From positions 1-43,952 of the forward strand of contig CAMLRO010000004.1 of assembly GCA_946482425.1 (NCBI GenBank): 43,952 bases of DNA, read 5' to 3'. This stretch comes from an uncultured Lactobacillus sp. Lineage in GTDB: Bacteria; Bacillota; Bacilli; Lactobacillales; Lactobacillaceae. Shown piece after piece: positions 19,852 through 28,011 of this stretch. The notes below the pieces were generated by a model. It had not been told where the DNA came from. It searched no databases and was given only the letters and a program-made list of their open reading frames with translations. Numbering within the stretch: the first letter of the stretch is position 1; each line of letters opens with the position of its first letter. The translations under genes were made by a program, and so were the position numbers.

Positions 19852-21714
19852 TTATTTATTTTTTTCTTTAGCCGAGTCTAAAGCTTGTTTAACAGCCTCT
19901 TTCATAGCTCTGCTGGATGATGAGGCACCGGAAATAGCATCTACATCATAAGTATTTTTCTCTACCATAATTTTTGGTAAAGCTTTGATTGCTCTCTTAC
20001 CGTAGTCTTCACTTTCGCTTTCTTGTAAAACTTCAATGTTTTTAAGGTTTTGATTGTCATCTACAGTAACTCGAACCACAATATCATTACCCATACCAGC
20101 AGAACTTACGCCAAGGTACTGATTCTTGCCAAGTTCAAAAGTATATTTCTTCTTTAAATCACTTGCTAGATCAGGATCTGCTTTAACAGAAGCACCTGTA
20201 GCAGCATCGTTGCCGTTTTCAAACAGAGCATCTTTATCATGCTTAGCCTTAGCCGCATTTTCACCAGCGACTTTACCGAATATCAAGCAGTCAGCCAGGT
20301 TTTCTCCACCTTGATAAATTCTGACAATATTGCTACCTAATTCTCCTGCTCCATATAAATGCGGTATGGCATTGTTAAACGGATCCATGATTTCGGCTTT
20401 GCCATTTCTTTTTGGACCACCATGAGTTTGAGCAACAGATTGGACCATTGGCAAAGCGTAAATGGTATCAGATGTATCAAATCTTTCTAAAGTTGCAGCT
20501 GCCCTATGAAAGTCTAAGTCGTTTCCAGATTCTGCATAAGAATTGAAAGTATCAATTGTTGAAGTTAACGTTTCTGGCTTGACATCAATTTTTGCAGCCA
20601 GTTCCGCAACGCTGTTGGCACTAATTAAGAAGTTCTTTAGCGCACGCTGATATGGAACATGATCAATCTTTGCTAATCTTTCGTATTGTTTTTGGTCAAA
20701 GACAACGTACGGCTTGATAGGAGCCTGAGGTGTACGCCATTGACCGTGATTATAAAACCAACCTTCAATACTGAAAATATCTTCACGACAATATCTTGTA
20801 CCATCATCACCAACTGCAAAGATGCTGCCAGTGTACATTTCTTTAGCATCAATATCTGCTGGTTGGAAAACACTGCGTTCTCCTTCTTTAACTGGCAAAG
20901 TTAAGTCTCCTACAATGCCGGCAGAATTATAAGTTGTCATATGCCATAATCTGGCACCAGCTTCAAGAGCAAGATCAATGCCATCACCAGTATTATAGAG
21001 CGTACCAACAGGAGCCAAATGATGTTCACCAATAAAGTCTTGAATCTTAATCTTACTGTTTGAAAAGCCACCAGTTGACAAAACCACACCATTACGGGCA
21101 CCGATATTTCTAACTTTGTCTTTTCTTTTAATCTGGACACCAACTACTGTCTTATCCGGCGTTTGAATAATATGAACTGCTGGTGAATCGTACCAAACAT
21201 CAATATCATCCATTCTGTCCAAAACTCTTTCTCTAAGTACAGTCCATAAAGCGGAATCAAACATACCATTATGAACTGTCATTAACTCTGAAGCAGAAGA
21301 ATCAGGAAATTCAGGGTGTGTGGCAGTGGTTTGATTATCTGCAGTATGAGACAATGGGTTATCATCTGGATGCTCACCAAATACAAAAGGTTCAACTTCA
21401 AGATATTTAGAAAAGTACTCTTTCATATTGGCCAAACCATTAATGACAGTATCTTCCACATCTTCATCAATGTGAAAGCCCTGCGCTAAGGCCTTATAAT
21501 AGGTTCTGAATTTCTGAGGGTCTGGTGTATAACCAACATTTTGACCCGAATACCTAGTATTGCCTCCCTCGTGGCCTTCAGGTGCTTTATCAACAAGGAG
21601 GACTTTTGCCCCATTATCAGCAGCAAATCTTGCTGCGCTGGCGCCTGCGCCACCGAATCCTAAAACTACTACGTCGTAGACTTTATCCCATTTAATGGAC
21701 TTATCAATAATCAT
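19852..21714 (-). CDS. Fumarate-reductase-like flavoprotein (FAD_binding_2 + FMN_bind)
   Basis: 620 aa from ATG 21714; the upstream in-frame GTG 21732 is part of the GTGAGG Shine-Dalgarno. FAD site VVVLGFGGAGASAARFAADN at the N-terminus, then HEGGNTRYSGQN. The catalytic-region motif is THGGPKRNGKAEIMD. The usual HGxNRLGGN of fumarate reductases is GSNIVRIYQGGENLADC here, so fumarate is not assured. The C-terminal 85 residues are an FMN_bind domain with DAISGASSSS, a possible ApbE flavinylation site with Ser instead of Thr. No signal peptide, so cytoplasmic. Likely reduces an activated C=C (enone or enoate) using electrons via FMN; I infer an intermediate of this locus. No apbE in the window. 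Confidence 0.8.
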   Translation of the reverse strand: MIIDKSIKWDKVYDVVVLGFGGAGASAARFAADNGAKVLLVDKAPEGHEGGNTRYSGQNVGYTPDPQKFRTYYKALAQGFHIDEDVEDTVINGLANMKEYFSKYLEVEPFVFGEHPDDNPLSHTADNQTTATHPEFPDSSASELMTVHNGMFDSALWTVLRERVLDRMDDIDVWYDSPAVHIIQTPDKTVVGVQIKRKDKVRNIGARNGVVLSTGGFSNSKIKIQDFIGEHHLAPVGTLYNTGDGIDLALEAGARLWHMTTYNSAGIVGDLTLPVKEGERSVFQPADIDAKEMYTGSIFAVGDDGTRYCREDIFSIEGWFYNHGQWRTPQAPIKPYVVFDQKQYERLAKIDHVPYQRALKNFLISANSVAELAAKIDVKPETLTSTIDTFNSYAESGNDLDFHRAAATLERFDTSDTIYALPMVQSVAQTHGGPKRNGKAEIMDPFNNAIPHLYGAGELGSNIVRIYQGGENLADCLIFGKVAGENAAKAKHDKDALFENGNDAATGASVKADPDLASDLKKKYTFELGKNQYLGVSSAGMGNDIVVRVTVDDNQNLKNIEVLQESESEDYGKRAIKALPKIMVEKNTYDVDAISGASSSSRAMKEAVKQALDSAKEKNK

Positions 21715-21787
21715 ATATATTAAAAACCTCACTAATTTTTATAAAAAGGCAATTTAGGCGAAAACTAACTTAATAAAATTAAATTAA

Positions 21788-21822
21788 ACAAGTGTGCTCT
21801 GTTATTAATTAAGTGTACAAGT
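21788..21822. repeat. Candidate operator with repeated AAGTGT units
   Basis: ACAAGTGTGCTC and AAGTGTACAAGT lie 23 nt apart upstream of the flavoprotein gene. The second is near-palindromic (TGTACA core). Could be a regulator site for the flavoprotein; no clean promoter call. Weak evidence. Confidence 0.3.
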
Positions 21823-21860
21823 AATATAAGCATGCCTTTTAATTCATCTATATTTTTCTT

Positions 21861-22772
21861 TTACTTTTGGTATGGCGCAAATAACTCATCTTCCATATAT
21901 TTATGAGCTTTTAACGCCATTTCAAATGGATTATGCTTCTTAGGGTCTTGCTCGGCCTCAACCATAATCCAACCAGTATAATGGTGATCGGCTAGGGTCT
22001 TAAATATTGGCTTAAAGTCAATATCGCCATCACCCGGAACAGTGAACATATCATTCATGAATGAGTCTTGGAAAGATAAACCTTTCTTTCTTGAATCATC
22101 CTCCTTGTTCTTGCGCACATCTTTGAAGTGAACATGAACAACACGATCAACAAATTCATTGAGCATAGGCATGGCATCGCCCTCTGAAACATAGGCATGA
22201 CCCGTATCAAAAACCAGGCCGACTTTATCAGGATCAGTGTTATCCATCAATCTCTTAGTCTCAGCCAAAGTTTGAATACCAGTTCCTAAATGATGGTGAT
22301 ATGCGACTTTAACATCATACTTTTTAGCAATTTCACCATACTTATTCAAACCGGTACATACTTTTTCCCATTCTTCATCTGTAAAATATGGTTTATCTTC
22401 AAAAATGTTCTTACTGGTTTGCTGAATGGAATAGGTTTGCTCTGAGACTGTTGCGATATGTGCACCAAGAGCCTGCAGTTTTTTACAATGCTCTTCAAAG
22501 TCTGCCGCTGCTTTTTCAATTCCGTCTCTAATGATAAAACTACTGAACCATTGACCAGCAATTTCAATGTGGCGCAATTTACGTTCATAATTAATCTCGT
22601 CAGGACCTGGGAAAAAGCCACCCATCTCTACTCCTTTAAAGCCAGCTAAAGCGGCATCACTCAGAAGTTGGGGAAAAGTATTTTCCGCACCAATTGAGGG
22701 AATATCGTCATTACGCCAACCAATAGGACAAATACCTAACTTTATATTTTTATTTACATCATATTCAGACAT
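21861..22772 (-). CDS. iolE: Inosose dehydratase
   Basis: 303 aa. Clear IolE: LGICPIGWRNDDIPSIGAEN at 12-31, ALAGFKGVEMGGFFPGP, AYHHHLGTGIQT, VGLVFDTGHAY, VVHVHFKDVR, FTVPGDGDIDF and GWIMVEAEQDP. Dehydrates 2-keto-myo-inositol (scyllo-inosose) to a trihydroxycyclohexane-dione. GAAGGAG lies 7 nt before the ATG. Follows iolT by 23 bp in one transcript. The next enzymes of the Bacillus pathway (IolD hydrolase, IolB, IolC, IolJ) are not in this window. Confidence 0.93.
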   Translation of the reverse strand: MSEYDVNKNIKLGICPIGWRNDDIPSIGAENTFPQLLSDAALAGFKGVEMGGFFPGPDEINYERKLRHIEIAGQWFSSFIIRDGIEKAAADFEEHCKKLQALGAHIATVSEQTYSIQQTSKNIFEDKPYFTDEEWEKVCTGLNKYGEIAKKYDVKVAYHHHLGTGIQTLAETKRLMDNTDPDKVGLVFDTGHAYVSEGDAMPMLNEFVDRVVHVHFKDVRKNKEDDSRKKGLSFQDSFMNDMFTVPGDGDIDFKPIFKTLADHHYTGWIMVEAEQDPKKHNPFEMALKAHKYMEDELFAPYQK

Positions 22773-22795
22773 AATTTTTCTCCTTCATAATTTTT

Positions 22796-24196
22796 TTATT
22801 TGTCGTATCTGCTATGGAAGAATTTTTCTATACTGTCTAAAGAAGCACCTTTAGTTTCGGGAACTCTAACTTTGACAAACCACGCACCAAGTAAACAAAA
22901 TGCTGCAAAAATGTAGAATGATGAGATACCCAAAATTGATAAAATAACTGGGAATAACAATCCTACTACGAAGTTAGCCATCCACAAAACAAAGATGGTA
23001 ATTCCGGTTCCTAATCCGCGGTAACGGGCTGGGAAAATTTCTGAATTAAGTAACCAAGTTACTGGGCCTAGTGTACCCTGGTCGATTACGATATAAACTA
23101 GCAAAATAAGTAAAACAGCGTAAGGGGCCCAAGAAGTATGGAGTGCGAAGCTACCAATGAGTGCTACGACTATTAAGGCCAGGGCACAGAAAATATAGCC
23201 AATTAACAATAATGGCTTTCTTCCCAGCCTATCAACTGTATACATACCAACTATGGCACCAATGACTGAAAATACACCGTTAGCAATATTCATATATAAA
23301 GAGGTGTTACTGCCAAAACCTGCTGAGGTTAAAATCTTGGTACCGTAGTACATGACAGAGTTGATACCAGCGAATTGCTGAAAAATTCCTAGTAAGGAAC
23401 CAGTAATAACAATCTGGAAAATCCAGGGTTTTTTAAAGTCCTTAAACGATGCTTTTTCAGCATTTTCCCGTTCCAGCTCTGCAGCATTTTCTTTTAATTC
23501 ATCGATCTCAGCTTCAGCCTGAGCTTTGGTTCTAACACGATACAAAGCTTTTAGCGCTTGACCAAACATTCCTTTATTGGCATACCATTGCGGGCTTTCA
23601 GGTACTAAGTACATCCCAAACCAAAGCAAAATACCTGGAATTGCAGTAATTCCCAGCATTAATCTCCAAACTGCGGCATCATGAACACCAATCGTATTGC
23701 CTAAAACGGCATTAATCAAAAATGATAATCCTTGACCTCCAACAATTAGCAGCTGGTTCATGCTGACAAACTTACCGCGCTCTTTAGCAGGTGAAATTTC
23801 TGCCAGATAAACTGGAACTAAAGCAGAAGTTGCACCAACTGCTAAGCCCATGATTATTCTTAGTATGATCAAGACACCCGTATTAGGTGCAAAGCCACAG
23901 CCTAAACCTGTAAGCGTAAATAACACGCCCAACCAGATCATTAGTTTCTTGCGGCCCATCTTATCGCTTAGTGGACTACCAAAAACGGCACCAAATGCAG
24001 CACCAAATGTCAGACCACTTGAAACGACACCCTGCTCAAAGGATGACAAGTTTAACTGACTTGGTTTAGCTAAGAAATCCAAAGAGCCATTTACAACTCC
24101 AGTATCAAAGCCAAAGCACAGGGAACCCATACATGCAATCCATGCAACTAGAACCAAATAACCATGATGATTATTTTCATAACTATCTTCTTGCAT
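22796..24196 (-). CDS. iolT: Inositol-type sugar-porter MFS transporter
   Basis: 466 aa, sugar porter family, 12 TM. Signatures: GFDTGVVNGSLDFLAKPSQL near 27-46 (compare IolT GYDTGVLNGALPYMxxPDQL), GSPLSDKMGRKK, VPESPQW, IFQQFAGINSVMYYG, VDRLGRKPLL and the end motif VPETKGASLDSIEKF. It closely follows Bacillus IolT. A proton-linked importer for myo-inositol or another inositol. First gene of iolT-iolE, with TGGAGA before the ATG. The operator region lies upstream at 24322-24382. Confidence 0.9.
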   Translation of the reverse strand: MQEDSYENNHHGYLVLVAWIACMGSLCFGFDTGVVNGSLDFLAKPSQLNLSSFEQGVVSSGLTFGAAFGAVFGSPLSDKMGRKKLMIWLGVLFTLTGLGCGFAPNTGVLIILRIIMGLAVGATSALVPVYLAEISPAKERGKFVSMNQLLIVGGQGLSFLINAVLGNTIGVHDAAVWRLMLGITAIPGILLWFGMYLVPESPQWYANKGMFGQALKALYRVRTKAQAEAEIDELKENAAELERENAEKASFKDFKKPWIFQIVITGSLLGIFQQFAGINSVMYYGTKILTSAGFGSNTSLYMNIANGVFSVIGAIVGMYTVDRLGRKPLLLIGYIFCALALIVVALIGSFALHTSWAPYAVLLILLVYIVIDQGTLGPVTWLLNSEIFPARYRGLGTGITIFVLWMANFVVGLLFPVILSILGISSFYIFAAFCLLGAWFVKVRVPETKGASLDSIEKFFHSRYDK

Positions 24197-24321
24197 TTAC
24201 AATCTCCATTTTTTATGTAATATGCTTTAACAACTAAAGCACATTAAAACATTAATATGACTATTTCTTATTACGAGCAAATAATAAAAATCCAAGAAAT
24301 ATAGAAAAATTCTTCTATTTT

Positions 24322-24339
24322 CAGTGATTGCAATCACTG
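24322..24339. promoter_or_regulatory. 18-bp perfect palindrome, operator candidate
   Basis: CAGTGATTGCAATCACTG is perfectly self-complementary with no spacer. It lies at about +1 to +18 relative to the promoter at 24346-24373, a repressor-like position. I found no second exact copy in the window. Confidence 0.6.
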
Positions 24340-24345
24340 GAACTT

Positions 24346-24373
24346 ACTGTAAAGTTCGTTATTTCTTTTGCAA
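24346..24373 (-). promoter_or_regulatory. Promoter candidate of iolT-iolE
   Basis: TTGCAA (24368-24373), 16-nt spacer, TACAGT (24346-24351) on the minus strand. The -35 overlaps a cre and the start site abuts the palindrome. An alternative promoter is TTGGAT/TAATAA at 24268-24295, which would place the palindrome near -70 instead. Confidence 0.45.
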
Positions 24374-24382
24374 ACGCTTTTA
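24369..24382 (-). promoter_or_regulatory. cre (CcpA) site upstream of iolT
   Basis: On the minus strand TAAAAGCGTTTGCA, 13 of 14 against TGWAARCGNTWNCA. Overlaps the -35 element of the candidate iolT promoter, so glucose repression through CcpA is expected. Confidence 0.72.
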
Positions 24383-24697
24383 TTTATTAATAAATACATC
24401 TTATAATATTTATATTTTTAAAAAGCATAAAAAAGCTTTTTTGTTAGTATTACTAAAAATATTAATAAATAAAATATATATAAAATATTTTTAAAAAAGC
24501 AGTTTTTACACTGCTTAAAAGGTGATTTCCAGTGCGAAAAATGTATTTTTATGCTAAGGAAATGTACTTTTAATCTTTTTTTCAAGCAAAAAGATATTTT
24601 TTAATCAAGTTTGCTCTTTCATTAACAAATATTTTCAAAAATATATAAGCTCCTCTTTTCTCTTGTGTATTAAGAGTTTTATTATATTTATTTTGCT
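24383..24697. other. AT-rich intergenic stretch between divergent iolT genes
   Basis: Part of the 622-bp gap between the two transporter genes. It holds a small hairpin (AAGCAG...CTGCTT, 24497-24516) and a possible 13-codon reading frame from GTG 24532 to 24573, with AAAGGTGA 6 nt upstream and rich in Tyr/Phe. I see no larger gene here. Confidence 0.4.
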
Positions 24698-24738
24698 TTT
24701 AAAAAATGAGTACCCTTGAAATAGCCTTTAAAAAATGA
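24698..24738 (+). repeat. 12-bp direct repeat upstream of second iolT-like gene
   Basis: TTTAAAAAATGA occurs at 24698-24709 and again at 24727-24738 (29-nt period). The second copy lies in the spacer of a promoter candidate, and the first lies just upstream. A paired direct repeat near the -35 is the usual binding pattern of AraC-type activators, and an AraC gene is the second gene of this transcript. AT-rich composition weakens the case. Confidence 0.4.
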
Positions 24739-24744
24739 TAAAAA
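24716..24744 (+). promoter_or_regulatory. Promoter candidate of second iolT-like gene
   Basis: TTGAAA (24716-24721), 17-nt spacer, TAAAAA (24739-24744). Leader of about 70 nt to the ATG at 24819. Confidence 0.45.
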
Positions 24745-24818
24745 TTACTCACGAGCCTATTTTTGGTTATTGCATCACTTATAACTTGGTTTTTTAAAAT
24801 TAGGAATATGGTGATTCA

Positions 24819-26261
24819 ATGAACAATGAACAAGATGCATCTTCTAACAAAGCAGATGTATACATAAATAAAAATAAGCAAAAAAGATTACAACGTTATG
24901 GTTGGATAATTACTTTAGGCGGCTTGTTATTTGGTATAGATACTGGGGCCACGAATGGGTCTCTCTCTTTCATGAGTAAACCTGATCAGCTTAATTTAAA
25001 TGCTTCAGATGAAGGTCTGGTTACCAGCGGTATCACTTTAGGCGCTGCTTTTGGTGCAGTCATTGGAGGCAAACTTTCAGATTATTTCGGCAGAAAAAAA
25101 GTTTTAATGTATTCCGCCTGGATCTTTATTCTTGGCACTTTAGGTTGTACTTTTGCACCAAATGCATTAGTAATGATTTTATGTCGTTTTTTATTAGGTC
25201 TAGCGGTTGGTGCAGAGTCAGTCATTAGTCCCGTTTTTCTGGCAGAATTGTCTACACCTGAAATAAGAGGCAAATTTGTTAATCATCATGAACTGATGAT
25301 CGTAAGCGGGCAATTACTATCTTACATAATCAATGCATTATTCGGGGTAATGCTGGGAAGCTATCGCGGCATTTGGAGATACATGCTGGCTGTAGGACTT
25401 ATACCCGAAACTTTGCTTTTATTTGGTATACATAAAGTACCTGAATCGCCAAGGTGGTTAGTGACTAAACACCAAAACGATCAAGCGCTTTCAGTCTTGG
25501 AGAAAATTCGTAACAGCAAAGAAGATGCTAAAGCTGAAATCGTCAGAATTAAGCAGTCTTTAGCTTTAAGCAGCAAACAGAAAAAGGCGACCTTTAAGGA
25601 CTTGAAAATTCCCTGGATTCGCCGTCTAATATTGATTGGTATTGGATTGGGGGTAATGCAACAGGCTATTGGTATAAACATAATTATGTTTTATGGCACA
25701 ACTGTTTTAAGCAATGCCGGGTTTAGCCATTCTGCTGCTTTAATTGCCAATATTAGCAATGGTATTATTTCAACTCTTGCAACCATTGCCAGCATCCATT
25801 TAATGGGCAAAATAGACAGAAGAAAAATGGTAATTACTGCAATTTGCGGAACAACTGTAACGATGTTGGCAATCAGCATACTTTCGGTAGTATTAATTAA
25901 AAGTCCAATTTTCCCATTTGTTATGCTTTTACTGATGGCTATTTTTCTGATGTTTTTCCAAGGAGGAGTCTCACCCATTGTTTGGGTCCTATTGTCAGAA
26001 ATTTTCCCTCAAAGTATTCGCGGAATGGCTATGGGAATTGCGACTTTCTTTTTATGGCTATCGAATTTTTTAGTAGGTTATATATTCCCGATATTATTGA
26101 CTAATATTGGCTTTAGTAATACCTTTATTGTATTTACTGTACTAAATATCTTTTCGCTATTTTATGCGATTAAATTTATCCCTGAAACAAGAGGAAAATC
26201 TCTTGAAGAACTTCAATCTTGCTTTCAGAATCGTCATGTAAATCAAAGTTCAGATAAATAA
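24819..26261 (+). CDS. Inositol-type sugar-porter MFS transporter (second copy)
   Basis: 480 aa, 12 TM sugar porter. Even closer to Bacillus IolT than the minus-strand copy in several places: SFMSKPDQLNLNASDEGLVT near 50-69, HHELMIVSGQLLSYIINALF, KVPESPRWLV, KATFKDLKIPWIRR, QQAIGINIIMFYGT and FIPETRGKSLEELQ. Probable inositol (or other polyol) importer with a different substrate or affinity from the first copy. Divergently transcribed and followed 11 bp later by an AraC regulator gene, so it is probably regulated separately. Confidence 0.88.
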   Translation: MNNEQDASSNKADVYINKNKQKRLQRYGWIITLGGLLFGIDTGATNGSLSFMSKPDQLNLNASDEGLVTSGITLGAAFGAVIGGKLSDYFGRKKVLMYSAWIFILGTLGCTFAPNALVMILCRFLLGLAVGAESVISPVFLAELSTPEIRGKFVNHHELMIVSGQLLSYIINALFGVMLGSYRGIWRYMLAVGLIPETLLLFGIHKVPESPRWLVTKHQNDQALSVLEKIRNSKEDAKAEIVRIKQSLALSSKQKKATFKDLKIPWIRRLILIGIGLGVMQQAIGINIIMFYGTTVLSNAGFSHSAALIANISNGIISTLATIASIHLMGKIDRRKMVITAICGTTVTMLAISILSVVLIKSPIFPFVMLLLMAIFLMFFQGGVSPIVWVLLSEIFPQSIRGMAMGIATFFLWLSNFLVGYIFPILLTNIGFSNTFIVFTVLNIFSLFYAIKFIPETRGKSLEELQSCFQNRHVNQSSDK

Positions 26262-26272
26262 GAGGGAACAAA

Positions 26273-27150
26273 ATGAATAAATACTCGGATTTTATTCCCC
26301 AAAATGAGTGTGGCGTTACTGTAGAAAAAGGGATTTATTATAATAATCCCAGCGATTTGGCACATGAAATATTCTTTTACCCTATGTTTGGGGCAGAATA
26401 TCTGGTGACCTACCCGTATAAAGTAAAAAGAGATTTTATGGATTCCTTTTTAATAATATTTATCAAAAAAGGAGAAATGGAATTTTTTTTCGTAACCAGG
26501 TGTTTATTGCGAAACAGCAAATAGTTTTGTTAGATTGTAAAGAATTTAATTATTATAAGGCTGTAACGGACAGTGATTTTTATTTTCTACACTTCAACAG
26601 TCCTTTTATGCAAAAAATTTTCAATGAAGTTATTGAAAACACTCTTCCGGTCTTTACACCTTACAAAAATACTGAAAACTTATTTAGTCGAATTTTTCGG
26701 TTAATTTCCACAAATACAGATGGTACAAATGATCCGTTCTTATCTAATTTAACGTACAGCCTGGTTTGTGACCTATTTGCTACTCAAGAGCACGAACTTA
26801 CTAATCATTCCAGTGAATTTCATTCTGCTCCCAATTATATTAAAACTGCTATTAAATATATGGATCAGAATTACTATAAGAAAATCACTGTCAATGACAT
26901 TGCTTTAAAGTGTTCAATGAGTCCCTCACAATTAGCACGTGATTTTAAAAAATATACCGGTTTGAGTATTCATAGTTATTTATTAAAAATACGCATAAAG
27001 CAGGCTAAAAGCTTACTTGTAAAAGATACAACTATTCCTTTGGAAAAAATAGCTATATCTTGTGGATTTACAGATGCGTCCCATTTATATAAGAAAATAA
27101 AGGAAGCAACAGGAATGTCACCTGGGCAATTTAGAAAAAAGTATTACTAA
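26273..27150 (+). pseudogene. AraC-family regulator, frameshifted at a T8 tract
   Basis: Two frames together would give a 292-aa AraC-type protein. The first covers the N-terminal cupin-like sensor start (26273-26524, GAGGGAA before the ATG). The second begins in FRNQVFIAKQQ and carries the rest of the sensor and the C-terminal double HTH: ITVNDIALKCSMSPSQLARD, then LEKIAISCGFTDASHLYKKI and GMSPGQFRKKYY. The frame breaks at a run of eight T (26483-26490); nine or six T would restore it. Could be phase variation, a sequencing error or true decay. Located directly behind the second iolT-like gene, so it is its likely regulator when intact. Confidence 0.8.
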
Positions 27151-27164
27151 TTTTTACTTAAACA

Positions 27165-27205
27165 TCAAAAAATAAGCACTCCACTATTAATTTTGTGAAG
27201 TGCTT
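27165..27205. terminator. Intrinsic terminator between araC-like gene and efp
   Basis: AAGCACTCCAC (27174-27184) and GTGAAGTGCTT (27195-27205) pair with one mismatch. The A run at 27167-27172 gives a T run on the minus strand, mainly serving efp. Confidence 0.65.
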
Positions 27206-27240
27206 TGTTAGCTTATATTATATTTTTCAAATTTATAAGT

Positions 27241-27813
27241 TTATTTGCCACCTTCGGCTCTTGACTTATAGGCACCTTCTGCCGTATTGATAACCAGTTC
27301 TTCACCTTCCTTAATGAAGTCTGGGACCTGAACTACCAAGCCTGTTTCCATAGTAGCTGGTTTGCCGGAACCGGTAACAGTAGCGCCTTTAATGCCTGGT
27401 TCAGTATGTGCTACTTTCATTGTAACAGTTGATGGTAATTCCACACCAAGCAGCTTGCTGTCATTAGCAAACTCCAATTGAACCTCAATATTAGGCATCA
27501 GGTAAAGTTTGTCATCACCTAGTTGTTCTGCTGAAACCTCATATTGTTCATAAGTTTCAGTATCCATGAAAGTATAAATATCACCTTCATTATAAAGATA
27601 CTGCGCATTTTTCTTGGTGATTTCGACTAAATCTACTTTCTCGGTTGGACGCATAGTTTTATGAACCACAGCACCACTTTCAACATTACGCAAATCCATT
27701 TGCATAACAGTGTTGCCTTTTCCCGGCTTATGATGATTGGCCTTTAAAACACGAATTAGTTTGCCATCTTGACTAAAAACCATACCTTTTTTTAAGTTAA
27801 TTGCTTGTACCAT
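27241..27813 (-). CDS. efp: Elongation factor P
   Basis: 190 aa. Three-domain EF-P. The modifiable Lys is K32 in HHKPGKGNTV, as in Bacillus EF-P. C-terminal KPATMETGLVVQVPDFI and GEELVINTAEGAYKSR are family signatures. Relieves ribosome stalling at polyproline. AAAGGAG before the ATG. Monocistronic. Confidence 0.96.
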   Translation of the reverse strand: MVQAINLKKGMVFSQDGKLIRVLKANHHKPGKGNTVMQMDLRNVESGAVVHKTMRPTEKVDLVEITKKNAQYLYNEGDIYTFMDTETYEQYEVSAEQLGDDKLYLMPNIEVQLEFANDSKLLGVELPSTVTMKVAHTEPGIKGATVTGSGKPATMETGLVVQVPDFIKEGEELVINTAEGAYKSRAEGGK

Positions 27814-28011
27814 TTTTTACTCCTTTAAATCTATTTCTGAATTAATTACTGATTTTAAGAAAACCACGCTGGAGGTAAAGCAAATTTTTTAATTAATAGT
27901 AAAAAAATCTCATTCATAATGATTAGTATAACAAAATTTGGACTTTATCAACACCACTAAATCAGTGATTAATGATTTTAATATAGACCAAATAGTGATT
28001 TGTTAATAAAA

